A stretch of 64,000 bases of DNA from Rhodopseudomonas boonkerdii (GCF_021184025.1 NZ_CP036537.1:248001-312000), one strand, 5' to 3'. Shown: positions 17,806 through 27,802, counted from the first letter of the stretch. The notes: generated by a model not told the origin, from the sequence alone. Made by a program: numbers and translations.

Positions 17806-19245
17806 ATGACGTTCAAGCGTCCATCTGGCGCGGGATTGGCGGCACTCGCCGTCGGCCTGTTTGCCGCAACTGCGGCTCACGCCGACCCGGCGATCAATAA
17901 GGGCGATAACGCCTGGCTGATGACCTCGACGGTCCTCGTGCTGCTGATGACCATTCCCGGCCTCGCGCTGTTCTATGGCGGTCTCGTCCGTTCCAAGAAC
18001 ATGCTCTCGGTGCTGATGCAGATCCTCTACACCGTCTGCATCGTCATGGTGATCTGGGCCGTGTACGGCTACAGCATCACCTTCACCGGCGGCTCGCCCT
18101 ATATCGGCGGCTTCTCGAAGGCCTTCATGGCCGGCATCACGCCGGACTCCATGGCCGGCACCTTCACTGCCGACGTCGCCGTGCAGGAAATGGTCTATTT
18201 CTGCTTCCAGATGACCTTCGCAGCGATCACGCCATCGCTGATCGTCGGCGCCTTCGCAGAACGCACCAAATTCGCAGCCGTCGCGCTGTTCGTGCCGCTC
18301 TGGGTCACGCTCATCTACTTCCCGATGGCGCACATGGTCTGGTACTGGGCCGGTCCGGATGCGGTCGTTGCGGCTGCCAAGGCCGTTGCCGCCGCCGCTC
18401 CCGATGCCAAGGCTGCTGCTCAGGCCAAGCTTGACGAAGTGATGGCCGATGGCGGCCAGATCTTCCTGTGGGGCGCACTCGACTTCGCCGGCGGCACCGT
18501 GGTGCACATCAATGCCGGTATCGCAGGTCTCGTGGGCTGCCTGATCATCGGCAAGCGCACCGGCTACGGCAAGGAGCTGATGGCTCCGCACTCGCTGACC
18601 ATGACCATGATCGGCGCCTCGCTGCTGTGGGTCGGCTGGTTCGGCTTCAATGTCGGTTCGAATCTCGAAGCGTCGGGCGGCGCCGGCCTCGCCATGGTGA
18701 ACACCTTCCTCGCCACCGCCGCGGCGGCCATGGCCTGGATGTTCGCGGAGTGGATGACCAAGGGTCACCCGTCACTGCTCGGCGCAGCTTCGGGCGCCGT
18801 TGCCGGTCTCGTCGCCGTCACCCCGGCCGCCGGCTTCTCGGGCCCGATGGGCGCCCTGGTGCTCGGCATCATCGCCGGCATCGTGTGCCTGTTCTTCTGC
18901 ACCACCATCAAGAACTCGCTCGGCTATGACGACTCGCTCGATGTGTTCGGCGTGCACTGCATCGGCGGCATCATCGGCGCAATCGGCACCGGCATCCTGG
19001 TCAACCCGGCCCTCGGCGGCACCGGCGTGATGGACTACGTGGCTGGCAAGGTCGCCGACTACGACATGGTCACCCAGGTGCTGGCGCAGTGTAAGGGCGT
19101 GCTGCTGACGCTGGTGTTCTCCGGCGTCGGTTCGGCGATCCTCTACAAGGTGGTGGATGTGATCGTCGGCCTGCGCGTCACCGTCGAAGTCGAGCGCGAA
19201 GGCCTCGACGTCACCGAGCACACCGAACGCGCCTACAACATGTAA
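17806..19245 (+). CDS. amtB: ammonium transporter
   Basis: A 479-residue inner-membrane channel. A cleavable signal peptide (MTFKRPSGAGLAALAVGLFAATAAHA) precedes about eleven membrane helices. Signature segments are FYGGLVRSKNMLS, FAGGTVVHINAGIAGLVG (pore His) and GVHCIGGIIGAIGTGIL (second His); FCFQMTFAAITPSLIVGAFAERTKF lines the periplasmic vestibule. An Ala/Lys-rich insertion (VVAAAKAVAAAAPDAKAAAQAKLDEV) lengthens a periplasmic loop, as in related alphaproteobacteria. It is cotranscribed with glnK and ends at a strong hairpin. Confidence 0.97.
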   Translation: MTFKRPSGAGLAALAVGLFAATAAHADPAINKGDNAWLMTSTVLVLLMTIPGLALFYGGLVRSKNMLSVLMQILYTVCIVMVIWAVYGYSITFTGGSPYIGGFSKAFMAGITPDSMAGTFTADVAVQEMVYFCFQMTFAAITPSLIVGAFAERTKFAAVALFVPLWVTLIYFPMAHMVWYWAGPDAVVAAAKAVAAAAPDAKAAAQAKLDEVMADGGQIFLWGALDFAGGTVVHINAGIAGLVGCLIIGKRTGYGKELMAPHSLTMTMIGASLLWVGWFGFNVGSNLEASGGAGLAMVNTFLATAAAAMAWMFAEWMTKGHPSLLGAASGAVAGLVAVTPAAGFSGPMGALVLGIIAGIVCLFFCTTIKNSLGYDDSLDVFGVHCIGGIIGAIGTGILVNPALGGTGVMDYVAGKVADYDMVTQVLAQCKGVLLTLVFSGVGSAILYKVVDVIVGLRVTVEVEREGLDVTEHTERAYNM

Positions 19246-19298
19246 GCGCCGAAATATCGAGATCGGCTGGGGCAATACCCGGCAATGCCCGAGCCGTC

Positions 19299-19328
19299 GA
19301 AGGGCCCCAGCGCAAGTTGGGGCCCTTC
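19299..19328 (+). terminator. hairpin terminator after amtB
   Basis: A perfect 11-bp stem GAAGGGCCCCA / TGGGGCCCTTC with an 8-base loop, about 50 bp after the amtB stop. Only a weak T-rich stretch follows (ACATTTGTG). Confidence 0.7.
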
Positions 19329-19486
19329 ACATTTGTGGGGCTCTAGCTTTCGAAAGACGCTACGAAAACGTACTGAAAATCCATGGTTAATCGGGCCTTA
19401 ACCTCGCCGTATCTATGGTGGTCTGATCCCATTTCTGCCGATCTCATGGGGCGGTCGGCAGCGTTGAAAGTACGGGCGTTTTTCCG

Positions 19487-20710
19487 ATGGCTTCCACGAT
19501 TCCCGCGCAGCTGCATGGTGTTTCCCGGACCTCCGCGGGCCCCGATGGCGAACGCTCGCCATTTGCGCGGCTGACCGAGCTGCTGGCGCCCTATCAGCCG
19601 GGATTGCCGCTGATCACCCTGTCGCTGGGCGAGCCGCAGCATCCGGTGCCGGATTTTGTCGGGCCTGTTTTAGCCAAGCATATCAACGATTTCGGGCTTT
19701 ATCCGATCGCCAAGGGAATCGCGCCGTTCCGCGAGGCCGCGGCAAAATGGATCACGAAGCGATTCAACCTGCCGCGCGCGGTCGATCCGGAAACCGAAGT
19801 GCTGGTGCTGAATGGCAGCCGCGAGGGACTGTTTTTCGCCGGCATTGCGGCGGCCCGTTATGTCGGGCCGCGCGAGGGTAAGCCCGCGATTTTACTACCG
19901 AATCCGTTCTATCCGGCCTATGGCGCCGGCGCGCGGGCCGCAGGGTGCGAGCCGGTTTTCCTGCCGACCACGGTCGAAAACGGATTTCTTCCTGACCTCA
20001 CGAAGATGGATGAGGCGATCTTGCGGCGAACCGTGGCGATCTACATCGCCTCGCCAGCGAACCCGCAAGGTGCTGTCGCGACACCGGAATATTTCAGGCA
20101 GCTGCACGCGCTCAGCCTGAAGCACGGCTTCATCGTCCTCAGCGATGAATGCTATTCCGAGATCTATACCCGCGAAGCGCCCGGCAGCATGCTCGCCTGC
20201 GCCGGCCCGGACTTCCAGAACGTGGTGGCCTTCCAGTCGCTGTCGAAGCGTTCCAACCTGCCCGGCATGCGCGTCGGCTTCGTTGCCGGCGACAGGAAAT
20301 TCCTCAGCGCTTTCCATGAGCTACGCAACGTCGCCGCGCCGCAGGTGCCGGTGCCGCTGCAGCAGGTGGCAATCGCCGCCTACAGCGACGAGAGCCACGT
20401 CGAGGACAACCGCCGGCTTTACGGACTGAAGTTCGATCTCGCGGACCAGATTCTGGGCTCGCGCTACGGCTACAAACGGCCCGCTGGTGGCTTCTGTTTG
20501 TGGCTCGATGTCTCGAAATGCGGTGGCGACGAAGAGGCGACAGTGCGGCTTTACAGAGACGGCGGTGTTCGCGTCGTCCCCGGCAGTTACCTCGCCCGGA
20601 CGCAGCCCGACGGCAGCAATCCCGGCGCGGGTTACATCCGGATCGCCATGGTTCAGGACAGCGATACCACCGCCGAGGCGTTGCACCGGCTGGTCAAAAT
20701 TCTCGGCTGA
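19487..20710 (+). CDS. PLP-dependent aminotransferase class I/II (DapC-like)
   Basis: A 407-residue fold-type I aminotransferase. The Schiff-base Lys lies in FQSLSKRSNLPGMRVGFVAGD; other landmarks are SLGEPQHPVPDF, NGSREGLFFAG (phosphate contacts), ASPANPQGAVAT (NPxG) and LSDECYSEIYTRE. The closest named family I recognise is succinyldiaminopimelate aminotransferase (DapC), acting in lysine and meso-diaminopimelate synthesis; the specificity is inferred. FtsK begins 21 bp downstream, so the two are probably cotranscribed. Confidence 0.88.
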   Translation: MASTIPAQLHGVSRTSAGPDGERSPFARLTELLAPYQPGLPLITLSLGEPQHPVPDFVGPVLAKHINDFGLYPIAKGIAPFREAAAKWITKRFNLPRAVDPETEVLVLNGSREGLFFAGIAAARYVGPREGKPAILLPNPFYPAYGAGARAAGCEPVFLPTTVENGFLPDLTKMDEAILRRTVAIYIASPANPQGAVATPEYFRQLHALSLKHGFIVLSDECYSEIYTREAPGSMLACAGPDFQNVVAFQSLSKRSNLPGMRVGFVAGDRKFLSAFHELRNVAAPQVPVPLQQVAIAAYSDESHVEDNRRLYGLKFDLADQILGSRYGYKRPAGGFCLWLDVSKCGGDEEATVRLYRDGGVRVVPGSYLARTQPDGSNPGAGYIRIAMVQDSDTTAEALHRLVKILG

Positions 20711-20731
20711 TCGCAGGGGCGCGCAGCAAGC

Positions 20732-23206
20732 ATGAGCACCACGATCGAACGTGTCATTCCCCTAGTCGGGCACCTGCCCGCCTCGCTGCGCGAGGCGCTG
20801 GGACGGCGGCTGCGCGAACTCGCCGGCTTCGGCCTAGTCGGCGTCGCCGGCGTGGCCGCGGCAGCCATGATGACATGGTCTGTCCAGGACCCGAGTCTGT
20901 CGCATGCGACCTCGCGCGCGATCCGGAATGTCGCCGGCTATCCCGGCGCGATCGGCGCGGACCTCCTGATGCAGATCCTCGGCCTTGGCGCGATCATGAT
21001 GATCCTCACCGTCGCCGTCTGGGGCTGGCGGATGATGACGCATCGGCACTTCGACCGCGAAGCGCTGCGCCTCACCTGCTGGCTGCTCTGCACCGTGTTC
21101 GCCTCGGGCTTCGCCAGCTGCTGGCAGCATGGCGGATCGTGGCCGCTGCCGACCGGCGTCGGCGGCGTGGTTGGCGATGCGCTGTTCCGTACGCCAGCCG
21201 TCGTGTTCGGCCCCGTCGGCTTCATCTACCGCTTCGTGCTCGGCCTGATTTTCTGTTCGCTGATGACGGCGACGTTCGTCATCGCCTGCGGATATGGCGC
21301 CAAGCCGAAGGAAGAATTCCCCGAGATCGACGACATCGACGAAGAGCCGTTCGAAGAAGTCGACGAGGAGAACGACCGCCGATCCTTTTCGGTTTCACTC
21401 GGCTGGCTCGTGCACGGCCTGATGAGCACCAAGGCGCGCATCGGCCGCATCCTGTCGTTCCTGTACGGCAAATTCGTCACCTCCGGCGGCGAGCCCCGCG
21501 CCACCGCGTTCCAGCGTCAGGAGCCGAATCTCGGCGGCCGCCGCCCGAGCCCTTCGATCGCTCCGCATGACGACGCACACGAGGAAGAAGAGGAAGAGTA
21601 CGAGGAGGAAGAAGAAGAGGTCGAGGAAGAGCCCGCCCCGAAGGCGCGCAAGAAATCGTCCGCGAAGGAGCCTGCCCGCAAGAACAACGGCAAGTTCGAG
21701 CTACCCTCCGTCGGCATGCTCACCGCACCGAAGGCGGCCGATCGCAAGCCGCTCAGCAAGGCCGAACTCGAAGCCAATTCGCGCGCGCTCGAAGGCGTAT
21801 TGCAGGACTTCGGCGTGCGCGGCGAGATCGTCAAGGCCAATCCGGGGCCCGTCGTCACGCTGTACGAACTCGAACCCGCACCGGGCATCAAGTCATCGCG
21901 CGTGATCGGCCTCGCCGATGACATCGCGCGTTCCATGAGCGCCCTGTCCGCGCGTGTCGCCGTCGTCCCCGGCCGCAATGCCATCGGCATCGAACTGCCG
22001 AACCAGCACCGCGAAAACGTCTATCTGCGCGAACTGCTGCAGGTGCAGGACAGCAACGAAGGCATCAAGCTGCCGCTCTGCCTCGGCAAGAATATCGGCG
22101 GCGAAAGCATCATCATCGATCTCGCCCGCACGCCGCATATGCTGATCGCGGGCACCACCGGCTCGGGCAAGTCGGTGGCGATCAACACCATGATCCTCAG
22201 CCTGGTCTATCGGCTGCGGCCGGACCAGTGCCGCCTGATCATGGTCGATCCGAAGATGCTCGAACTCTCCGTTTATGACGGCATCCCGCATCTTCTCACG
22301 CCTGTCGTGACCGATCCGAAGAAGGCCGTCGTCGCGCTCAAATGGGCGGTGCGCGAAATGGAAGAGCGCTACAAGCGCATGGCCAAGCTCGGCGTGCGCA
22401 ACATCGACGGCTACAATGCACGCCTGATCGAAGCGCAGAAGAAGGGCGAGGAACTCACCCGCACGGTCCACACCGGCTTCGACAAGGAAACCGGCAAGGC
22501 AATCTACGAGGAAGAGAAGCTCGATCTCTCGCCGCTGCCCTATATCGTCATCATCGTCGACGAAATGGCCGACCTGATGATGGTCGCCGGCAAGGACATC
22601 GAAGGCCTGGTGCAACGCCTGGCGCAGATGGCGCGCGCCGCCGGCCTGCATGTGGTGCTCGCCACGCAGCGCCCGTCGGTGGACGTCATCACCGGCACCA
22701 TCAAGGCGAACTTCCCGACGCGCATTTCCTTCCAGGTCACGTCGAAGATCGACAGCCGCACTATCCTGGGCGAGATGGGCGCCGAACAACTGCTCGGCCG
22801 CGGCGACATGCTCTACATGGCTGGTGGCGGACGCATCTCGCGCGTCCACGGACCTTTCGTGTCTGACGAGGAAGTCGAAAAGGTCGTCAAACACCTCAAG
22901 ACCCAGGGCGAGCCGGAATATCTCGAGGCGGTCACGGCGGAAGAGCCTGAAGAGGGCGAAGACGGCGCCGTGTTCGACAATACCGGCATGGGCAGCGATG
23001 GCGGCGGCGACCTCTATCAGCAGGCCGTGGCCATCGTGAAGCGCGATCGCAAGGCGTCGACCAGTTACATCCAGCGCCGGCTGCAGATCGGTTACAACCG
23101 CGCGGCATCGCTGATCGAGCGGATGGAGAACGAAGGTGTCGTGGGCCAGCCGAACCATGCCGGCAAGCGCGAGATCCTGATTGCCGAAGAAGAGAGCGGT
23201 TTCTGA
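20732..23206 (+). CDS. ftsK: DNA translocase FtsK
   Basis: An 824-residue septal DNA pump for chromosome dimer resolution and terminus segregation. Four hydrophobic segments lie within residues 30-190. A very acidic linker (Glu-rich, about residues 283-300) followed by Lys-rich sequence joins them to the motor. The Walker A GTTGSGKS is at about 474-481, Walker B is [13 protein letters not shown], and the [11 protein letters not shown] and [11 protein letters not shown] motor motifs are present. The C-terminal gamma winged helix ([24 protein letters not shown]) reads KOPS sites. It is intact and of normal length for the group. Confidence 0.97.
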   Translation: MSTTIERVIPLVGHLPASLREALGRRLRELAGFGLVGVAGVAAAAMMTWSVQDPSLSHATSRAIRNVAGYPGAIGADLLMQILGLGAIMMILTVAVWGWRMMTHRHFDREALRLTCWLLCTVFASGFASCWQHGGSWPLPTGVGGVVGDALFRTPAVVFGPVGFIYRFVLGLIFCSLMTATFVIACGYGAKPKEEFPEIDDIDEEPFEEVDEENDRRSFSVSLGWLVHGLMSTKARIGRILSFLYGKFVTSGGEPRATAFQRQEPNLGGRRPSPSIAPHDDAHEEEEEEYEEEEEEVEEEPAPKARKKSSAKEPARKNNGKFELPSVGMLTAPKAADRKPLSKAELEANSRALEGVLQDFGVRGEIVKANPGPVVTLYELEPAPGIKSSRVIGLADDIARSMSALSARVAVVPGRNAIGIELPNQHRENVYLRELLQVQDSNEGIKLPLCLGKNIGGESIIIDLARTPHMLIAGTTGSGKSVAINTMILSLVYRLRPDQCRLIMVDPKMLELSVYDGIPHLLTPVVTDPKKAVVALKWAVREMEERYKRMAKLGVRNIDGYNARLIEAQKKGEELTRTVHTGFDKETGKAIYEEEKLDLSPLPYIVIIVDEMADLMMVAGKDIEGLVQRLAQMARAAGLHVVLATQRPSVDVITGTIKANFPTRISFQVTSKIDSRTILGEMGAEQLLGRGDMLYMAGGGRISRVHGPFVSDEEVEKVVKHLKTQGEPEYLEAVTAEEPEEGEDGAVFDNTGMGSDGGGDLYQQAVAIVKRDRKASTSYIQRRLQIGYNRAASLIERMENEGVVGQPNHAGKREILIAEEESGF

Positions 23207-23384
23207 GCGCGTGACGGTACCCTGGAACAAACCCGCATCCGGGTCGCGAAATCGCCACAGCGCGAGGCTACGGCCAACCTGTGTGGCGGACGTGACATCA
23301 GCCCGCGTTGAATCCCACGATTTCAAGCCATCGGATCATTCGCTAGAATGCGCCGCAGACATCGCCGAGCAGGACGACGTTTTG

Positions 23385-24236
23385 ATGAAACGCGACACCC
23401 GATACGCCGCACACCCGGCTCTCCTGCGCACCAGTGCCGCCGGCCTCACTGCGGTTTTCGCTGTCGGCATCATGATGACATTGGCCCAGGCGCAAACCAC
23501 ACCGCTGCCACGACCCGCGCCGAAGGCGCGTAACACCGCATTCCAGGTCGCCGCGTCCGAGACGCAGCCGAACCGGCCGCCGGCCGCTGTCGTTCCGGCG
23601 CAGGCACCGCGGCAGACCAAGCCGCCGGAGCCGGTGATTCCAGACCCGCGCCGCAACGTGCCGGCGAGCATTTTCACTACCTTTGATGCTAATCAGAAGG
23701 CATCGGCTGCAAAGGTGAGCGCCTATCTGTCGAATCTCTCGACGCTGTCGGGCAATTTCGTGCAGGTCGGGCCCGACGGCAGCAAGACCACCGGTGACTT
23801 CTACATCCAGAAGCCTGGCAAGGTGCGCTTCGAATATGATGCGCCGACACCAATCGCGATGGTCTCCGACGGGCAGTCGCTGGCGGTGCGCGACACCAAA
23901 CTGGCGACCCAGGATGTCTATCCGCTGTCGCAAACGCCGCTGCGCTTCCTGCTGTCCGACCGCATCGACCTGATGAAGGACACCAATGTCGTCGCCGTGT
24001 CCGCCGACGATCTCTACACGTCGGTCATCATCGAGGAGCGCAACGCCGTGGTCGGCACTTCGCGTCTGATGCTGATGGTCGGTACGAAGGACGGCCAGCT
24101 CAAGCAGTGGACCATCACCGATCCGCAGGGCTACGACACCACGGTGGCGATCTACAATCTGGACACCACGAGAAAGCCGGATCCGGGCCTGTTCAAGATC
24201 GACTTCGCCCGGTATCCGAGCGGCGGCGCGAATTAA
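23385..24236 (+). CDS. lolA: outer-membrane lipoprotein carrier LolA family protein
   Basis: A 283-residue secreted protein. The ATG at 23385 has AGGACG upstream and opens a signal peptide that ends near AQA/QT. A Pro/Ala-rich stretch (about residues 35-90) precedes the LolA beta-barrel half-sandwich: VSAYLSNLSTLSGNFVQVGPDGSKTTGDFYIQKPGKVRFEYDAP, SDGQSLAVRD, then DPQGYDTTVAIYNLD. LolA ferries lipoproteins across the periplasm. The long N-terminal extension is common in Hyphomicrobiales. It is probably transcribed after ftsK; R1 repeats follow the stop codon. Confidence 0.88.
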   Translation: MKRDTRYAAHPALLRTSAAGLTAVFAVGIMMTLAQAQTTPLPRPAPKARNTAFQVAASETQPNRPPAAVVPAQAPRQTKPPEPVIPDPRRNVPASIFTTFDANQKASAAKVSAYLSNLSTLSGNFVQVGPDGSKTTGDFYIQKPGKVRFEYDAPTPIAMVSDGQSLAVRDTKLATQDVYPLSQTPLRFLLSDRIDLMKDTNVVAVSADDLYTSVIIEERNAVVGTSRLMLMVGTKDGQLKQWTITDPQGYDTTVAIYNLDTTRKPDPGLFKIDFARYPSGGAN

Positions 24237-24241
24237 GCTCC

Positions 24242-24370
24242 ACCCCTCATGGTGAGGAGGCCTAGCGGCGCAATTACGCCGCTGAGAGCGCCGTCTCGAA
24301 CCGAGAGATGCAGCGCTCCGTCGCCATCCTTCGAGACGCCGCTGCGCGGCTCCTCAGGATGAGGGACGGA
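24242..24370 (+). repeat. R1 repeat, copy 5 (orientation 1, long tip)
   Basis: Standard ends. The inner hairpin of the left half is lengthened by AGCGGCGCAATTACGCCGCT (24264-24283), the palindrome of copy 2 with one mismatch. The gene-free block 24237-24677 is made of this copy, tail T1 and a second R1. Confidence 0.85.
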
Positions 24371-24465
24371 GAATCGAGATCCTAAGCTGAACGGGCATTG
24401 TTCCGAGCAAAAGCTGTCGAAAACCACCTCGACCGCTTTACGGGTCAGACTCTCAGGATGAGGGT
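24371..24465 (+). repeat. R1 tail module T1, copy 3
   Basis: Nearly identical to 8076-8160 (GAGATCCTAAGCTGAACGGG through CGACCGCTTTACGGGTCAGA). Confidence 0.75.
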
Positions 24466-24512
24466 TTTGGTGGGGTCCTCCACTCGTCCACAACATCGCA
24501 TCGGCCACAACC

Positions 24513-24652
24513 ACAGCCCCTCATGGTGAGGAGCCGCCACTTGGCGCGCGTCTCGAACCATGAGATGGGAGGGGGCGACCATCCCAAGCGAATGGTGAGT
24601 GCCATTCGCCGGAGACGCGCGTGAGGAACGCGCTCTTCAGGATGAGGGTCGC
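24513..24652 (+). repeat. R1 repeat, copy 6 (orientation 1, divergent tips)
   Basis: Starts CCCCTCATGGTGAGGAGCCG. The middle carries a different hairpin, GCGAATGG/CCATTCGC (24588-24609), and it ends CTCTTCAGGATGAGGGTCGC only 25 bp before xthA. Confidence 0.75.
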
Positions 24653-24677
24653 GTCTGTGGCCCATCATCGGATTTCC

Positions 24678-25493
24678 ATGCGTCTCACCCTCACCACCTG
24701 GAATATCAATTCCGTCCGCCTGCGTATCGAGCTCGTCGCCGACTTCCTGAAGAAGCACCGGCCCGACGTGCTGTGCCTGCAGGAGACCAAGTGCCCCGAC
24801 GATGCGTTTCCGCTGAAGCGCTTCAAGCAGCTTGGCTACAACCACGTCGCGCTGAACGGACAGAAGGGCTATCACGGCGTCGCCATCGTCTCGAAACTGC
24901 CGTTCGAGACCACCGATATCCGCGTGTTCTGCGACAAGGTGGATTCGCGCCACATCTCCGTGGCGTTCGGTGCACAGGCCGGACTCAGCGCGCCGCTGAT
25001 CCTGCATGATTTCTATGTGCCGGCCGGCGGCGATATTCCAGATCCCGAAGCCAATCCGAAATTCGCGCACAAACTATCGTTTCTCGACGAGATGCGCGCC
25101 TGCGAACCGCTGCATCCGCGCGGCGATGCCAGGCATATTCTCGTCGGCGATCTCAACGTGGCGCCGCACGAGAACGACGTGTGGTCGCACAAGCAGATGC
25201 TGAAGATCGTGTCACATACGCCGATCGAATGCGAAAAACTGCTGGCGGTGCAGAGCGAAGGCAACTGGATCGACGTAGCGCGCGAGCGCATTCCGCTCTC
25301 CGAGAAGATCTATACGTGGTGGAGCTACCGCGCCGCGGACTGGGCCGCATCGAATCGCGGGCGACGGCTGGATCATATCTGGGTATCGAATGCGCTGAGG
25401 GATTCGGTGCAGGACTTCAGCGTGCTCAGCCACGCGCGTGGATGGGAACGGCCATCGGATCATGTGCCGGTGACCGTCGTGATGGATGTGTAG
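24678..25493 (+). CDS. xthA: exodeoxyribonuclease III
   Basis: A 271-residue AP endonuclease/3'-5' exonuclease for base-excision repair. I chose MRLTLTTWNINSVR because the longer frame to 24621 runs into repeat R1. Catalytic motifs: N in TWNINSVR, E in LQETKCPDD, Y/D/N in FYVPAGGD and VGDLNVAPHENDVW, and the final DHIWVS...SDHVPVTVVM with catalytic His. It is a monocistronic unit flanked on both sides by R1 repeats. Confidence 0.95.
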   Translation: MRLTLTTWNINSVRLRIELVADFLKKHRPDVLCLQETKCPDDAFPLKRFKQLGYNHVALNGQKGYHGVAIVSKLPFETTDIRVFCDKVDSRHISVAFGAQAGLSAPLILHDFYVPAGGDIPDPEANPKFAHKLSFLDEMRACEPLHPRGDARHILVGDLNVAPHENDVWSHKQMLKIVSHTPIECEKLLAVQSEGNWIDVARERIPLSEKIYTWWSYRAADWAASNRGRRLDHIWVSNALRDSVQDFSVLSHARGWERPSDHVPVTVVMDV

Positions 25494-25516
25494 TTGAACA
25501 CGCGACCTTGAACTCT

Positions 25517-25681
25517 GTCCCTCATCCTGAGGAGCCGCGCAGCGGCGTCTCGAAGGATGGCCACGCGCTCAGAGCCAAGCCAACTCATGGTTCGAGACGG
25601 CGCTGTCAGCGGCGCAATTGCGCCGCTAGGCCTCCTCACCTCAGCCTGAACGCAACTGCGTTCAGGCGGGAGGGACGGAGT
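25517..25681 (-). repeat. R1 repeat, copy 7 (orientation 2, with inserted hairpin)
   Basis: Carries the 20-bp AATT-centred palindrome at 25608-25627. In addition an 11-bp-armed hairpin (GCCTGAACGCA/TGCGTTCAGGC, 25644-25667) interrupts the normally invariant CTCACCATGAGGG end. It ends four bases before the stop codon of the cNMP-binding gene. Confidence 0.85.
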
Positions 25682-25684
25682 GTA

Positions 25685-26131
25685 CTACCCCAGCTTCGCC
25701 CTTACCTGCACAAAATCGCTGGTCAGCTCGTTCACCCGCGCTGCCATATCGTTGCGCAGGCGCAGGGCTGCATCGGGATCGCTGTCGAGCACGCGCTGGA
25801 ATAGGCTGCGCGTGATCCGGATCACGCTCGAATATTCGGTTGCCACCGCAGTCGAGCGGCGCGGCATCGAGATCAGCAGCGACAATTCGCCGATCAGCGC
25901 ACCACGACCGGCCACCACTTCATGGCCGCTGCCGTCATCGACACTGATGCGGAACGCACCGGATTGCACCACATAGCCGCAATCGGCCGGCTCGTCCTCG
26001 CGAAACAGAAACGAGCCGCGGGCGAATTCCTGCTGCTCGGAGCCGATGGCGATCACGCGCAGAGCATCGCGCCCGAGCAAGCGTAATGTCGGGACACGCT
26101 CGAGCAATGAGACGTCATCATCAATCGACAT
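25685..26131 (-). CDS. cyclic nucleotide-binding domain protein
   Basis: A 148-residue protein that is a single cNMP-binding domain with no DNA-binding or kinase part. The phosphate-binding cassette reads GELSLLISMPRRSTAVA, with the Glu and the ligand-contacting Arg conserved, so cAMP or cGMP binding is likely. It lies just downstream of, and on the same strand as, the CenR-type regulator. This pairing is known in Brucella, where a protein described as a cAMP-dependent kinase regulatory subunit is coexpressed with OtpR. It probably tunes envelope control. Confidence 0.88.
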   Translation of the reverse strand: MSIDDDVSLLERVPTLRLLGRDALRVIAIGSEQQEFARGSFLFREDEPADCGYVVQSGAFRISVDDGSGHEVVAGRGALIGELSLLISMPRRSTAVATEYSSVIRITRSLFQRVLDSDPDAALRLRNDMAARVNELTSDFVQVRAKLG

Positions 26132-26206
26132 GCGAAAAATCGAGTCGGAAAGCCGCGTGGACCGGACGCAACGACGAGCTACAGGCGAATCGGTCCACTA
26201 TTCGTA

Positions 26207-26893
26207 TCACGGCACCAACTTGTAGCCACCGGCTTCCGTCACCAGGATTTCCGGATTGGCGGCATCTTTCTCGATCTTCTGGCGCAGCCGGTAGATATGC
26301 GTTTCCAGCGTATGGGTCGTCACGCCGGAATTATAGCCCCAGACCTCCTGCAGCAGCGTCTCGCGCGACACCGCGGTCTGGCCGGCGCGATAGAGAAAGC
26401 GGAGGATTGCGGTCTCCTTCTCGGTGAGCCGCACCTTCTTGGCATTGGCCCCGGTGAGCATCTTCGAGCCCGGGCGGAAGCTGTAGGGACCGACGGTAAA
26501 CACCGCATCCTCACTGGCTTCGTGCTGGCGCAACTGGGCGCGGATGCGCGCCAGCAGCACGGCGAAGCGGAACGGCTTGGCGACATAGTCGTTGGCGCCG
26601 GATTCCAGGCCGAGAATCGTGTCGCTGTCGGTGTCGTGGCCGGTGAGCATGATGATCGGCGCCTTGAAGCCGCCCTTGCGCAGGCTGCGCACGACTTCGC
26701 GGCCGTCGGTATCGGGCAGGCCGACATCCATCAGCACCAGATCGGGGGAATTGGTCTTGGCTGCTGTCGCGCCCTTGGCGCCGGTATCGACGGCAGAGGC
26801 TTCGAATTCCTCGTGCAGCGACAACTGCTCGACCAGCGCCTCGCGCAAATCAATGTCGTCATCCACGATCAAGATCTTGCGGGCATTCGGCAT
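26207..26893 (-). CDS. cenR: OmpR-family response regulator (CenR/OtpR type)
   Basis: A 228-residue two-component regulator. The start MPNARKILIVDDDIDLREAL at 26893 gives a standard receiver; the 29 extra residues of the longer frame are not family-like. The phospho-acceptor Asp is in VLMDVGLPDTDG, with Thr in MLTGHD and Lys in VAKPFR. The C-terminal winged helix ends TLETHIYRLRQKIEKD...LVTEAGGYKLVP. Orthologues control cell-envelope genes. No histidine kinase adjoins it. The identification as CenR/OtpR rests on its sequence and its cNMP-binding neighbour. Confidence 0.85.
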   Translation of the reverse strand: MPNARKILIVDDDIDLREALVEQLSLHEEFEASAVDTGAKGATAAKTNSPDLVLMDVGLPDTDGREVVRSLRKGGFKAPIIMLTGHDTDSDTILGLESGANDYVAKPFRFAVLLARIRAQLRQHEASEDAVFTVGPYSFRPGSKMLTGANAKKVRLTEKETAILRFLYRAGQTAVSRETLLQEVWGYNSGVTTHTLETHIYRLRQKIEKDAANPEILVTEAGGYKLVP

Positions 26894-27078
26894 TGCGACA
26901 ATCCTTTGGACGGCTGCTGCGGCTTCACGCTTGAGACGCGATGACGGGTGGAGATCATCACGGTTTCGAGATCGCCGCATAGTCTAGCGCAAAAAACCTA
27001 GCATTCTCAGCGAATGTGGCTTTGCAGCGCGAAATAGAACATTTGCGGTAAACGGCCAAGGTGAAGCGGCGGGATTAG

Positions 27079-27648
27079 ATGGGAAACGTCGTTAATTCAG
27101 GTACTTATCGAACAAGCTTGCGTGATCGGCCGGTTAAGCGGGTGCTGGTGCGGCGCGCTGCGGGTAATCCGCAACGTGGCTGGCTGAGCTTCGATCACAC
27201 ATCCATACCCGTCGCGCTGGGTCGCGGCGGAATCAAGGCGAACAAACGCGAAGGCGACGGCGCAACGCCGCAGGGGGTGTTTCATCCGCTGCGCCTGTGG
27301 TGGCGTGGGGATCGCCATGCAAGGCCCCGCACGCATCTGCCAGTACGGGAGATCTCGCCCTTCGACGGCTGGTGCGAGGACCCGCGGGACCGGCGCTACA
27401 ATCGGCCGGTGCGCCTCGACCGCGGCGCCAATGGCGACCGGCTGGCGCGCGAGGATCACCTCTACGATTTCATCATCGAGATCGACCAGAACACCAGGCC
27501 GCGAATCGCCGGCCGCGGCAGCGCGGTGTTCCTGCATCTGGCGCGGCAGAACTGGGGCCCGACGGCCGGCTGCGTAGCCATGCGCAAAGGTGCGATGCTG
27601 CGGCTGCTGGCGCGGCTGGGAACGGACACGGAGATCGTGATCGGGTGA
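27079..27648 (+). CDS. L,D-transpeptidase (YkuD-domain) family protein
   Basis: A 189-residue protein with a minimal YkuD domain: RGGIKANKREGDGATPQGVF, then AVFLHLARQNWGPTAGCVAM holding the catalytic His and Cys. The usual SxGCxR signature is TAGCVAM. No clear signal peptide is present; the N-terminus (NSGTYRTSLRDRPVKRVLVRRAAGN) is basic, so its route to the periplasm is unclear unless the true start differs. Likely substrates are peptidoglycan stem peptides or lipoprotein-peptidoglycan links. It is divergent from cenR and may be part of its envelope regulon. Confidence 0.85.
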   Translation: MGNVVNSGTYRTSLRDRPVKRVLVRRAAGNPQRGWLSFDHTSIPVALGRGGIKANKREGDGATPQGVFHPLRLWWRGDRHARPRTHLPVREISPFDGWCEDPRDRRYNRPVRLDRGANGDRLAREDHLYDFIIEIDQNTRPRIAGRGSAVFLHLARQNWGPTAGCVAMRKGAMLRLLARLGTDTEIVIG

Positions 27649-27663
27649 TTGTTGGATCAACTC

Positions 27664-27800
27664 CGCCCTCATCCCGAGGAGCCGCGTAGCGGCGTCTAAG
27701 GATGGCGGTACGCTCCGAGCCAGCCATTTCATGGTTCGAGACGCGCGCCACCATGGCGCGCTCCTCACCATGAGGGAAGAGTTTGCCGAATGAGGGACGG
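27664..27800 (-). repeat. R1 repeat, copy 8 (orientation 2)
   Basis: CCCTCATCCCGAGGAGCCGC ... CTCCTCACCATGAGGGAAGA, with a duplicated short end (GAATGAGGGACGGAG) abutting the yggS stop codon. Confidence 0.83.
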
Positions 27801-27802
27801 AG

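Noticed and set aside
21893-23326. 477-residue minus-strand open frame
   Set aside because: Antisense to ftsK; composition is His/Asp/Arg-rich with no recognisable domain.
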